This document shows positions 13,460 to 13,460 of a DNA stretch of 13,460 nt, piece by piece. Where the stretch lies: assembly GCA_964496005.1 (NCBI GenBank), contig CAZBWW010000025.1, positions 1 to 13,460 of the forward strand. The letters run 5' to 3'. This DNA comes from CAZBWW01 sp964496005 (GTDB lineage Bacteria > Patescibacteriota > WWE3 > UBA101185 > UBA10185). The translations under genes were made by a program, and so were the position numbers. A model generated the notes under the pieces. It had not been told where the DNA came from. It did no database searches and worked only from the letters and a program-made list of their open reading frames with translations. Each line of letters starts with the position of its first letter. The first letter of the stretch is position 1.

Positions 13460-13460
13460 T

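Noticed and set aside
1..13460. CRISPR arrays, insertion sequences, phage genes or alternative genetic code
   Set aside because: No regularly spaced repeats, transposase or integrase sequence was seen, and TGA acts as a normal stop in several genes.

Overview
The window reads as chromosomal DNA of an AT-rich, reduced bacterium, most likely a member of the Patescibacteria/CPR (Microgenomates or Katanobacteria-like). That rests on the compact gene set, the diverged F1 subunit sequences, a long coiled-coil b subunit, and an extracellular-domain/TM-hairpin protein in the ATP synthase operon. The phylum call is inference. The genetic code looks standard: TGA is used as a stop in folD, atpG, atpH and the c-like gene.

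Layout. (1) 2-1330, plus strand: C-terminal part of a multi-pass membrane protein of unknown function. (2) 1331-1821: an RRM RNA-binding protein with a leader containing two inverted repeats, followed by a hairpin. (3) 1838-3489: a two-gene redox unit, a small cytosolic thioredoxin (CNGC) followed by a secreted-thioredoxin/CcdA-like membrane fusion. (4) 3532-5341, minus strand: an M50 rhomboid-independent (site-2 type) membrane metalloprotease, then a free-standing structured RNA of about 230 nt with its own promoter and intrinsic terminator, then folD. (5) 5362-5470: a GC-rich 16-bp inverted repeat and a second hairpin between divergent promoters. (6) 5600-7611, plus strand: secE-nusG-rplK-rplA, with no rplJ/rplL after it. 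(7) 13459-7680, minus strand: an F-type ATP synthase operon read as [c-like fusion]-atpF-atpH-atpA-atpG-atpD-atpC, convergent with rplA.

The ATP synthase block holds the most unusual material. The gene in the subunit c position encodes an extracellular beta-rich domain followed by a TM hairpin with the c-subunit loop (GRNPLA) but with no acidic residue in either membrane helix, so it cannot carry ions in the known way. No subunit a is seen before the window ends. atpA is broken by a frame change that also removes about 15 conserved residues, separating the P-loop from the arginine finger. atpD keeps all catalytic residues. Epsilon lacks its C-terminal helices.

The second main item is the RNA at 4388-4618. 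It folds by hand into two GNRA-capped hairpins, a long rod whose end-closing helix joins sequence 130 nt apart, and a 7-8 bp pseudoknot. I could not assign it to RNase P, tmRNA, SRP or 6S RNA. Because folD follows its terminator on the same strand, it may be either a free sRNA or a folD attenuator/riboswitch.
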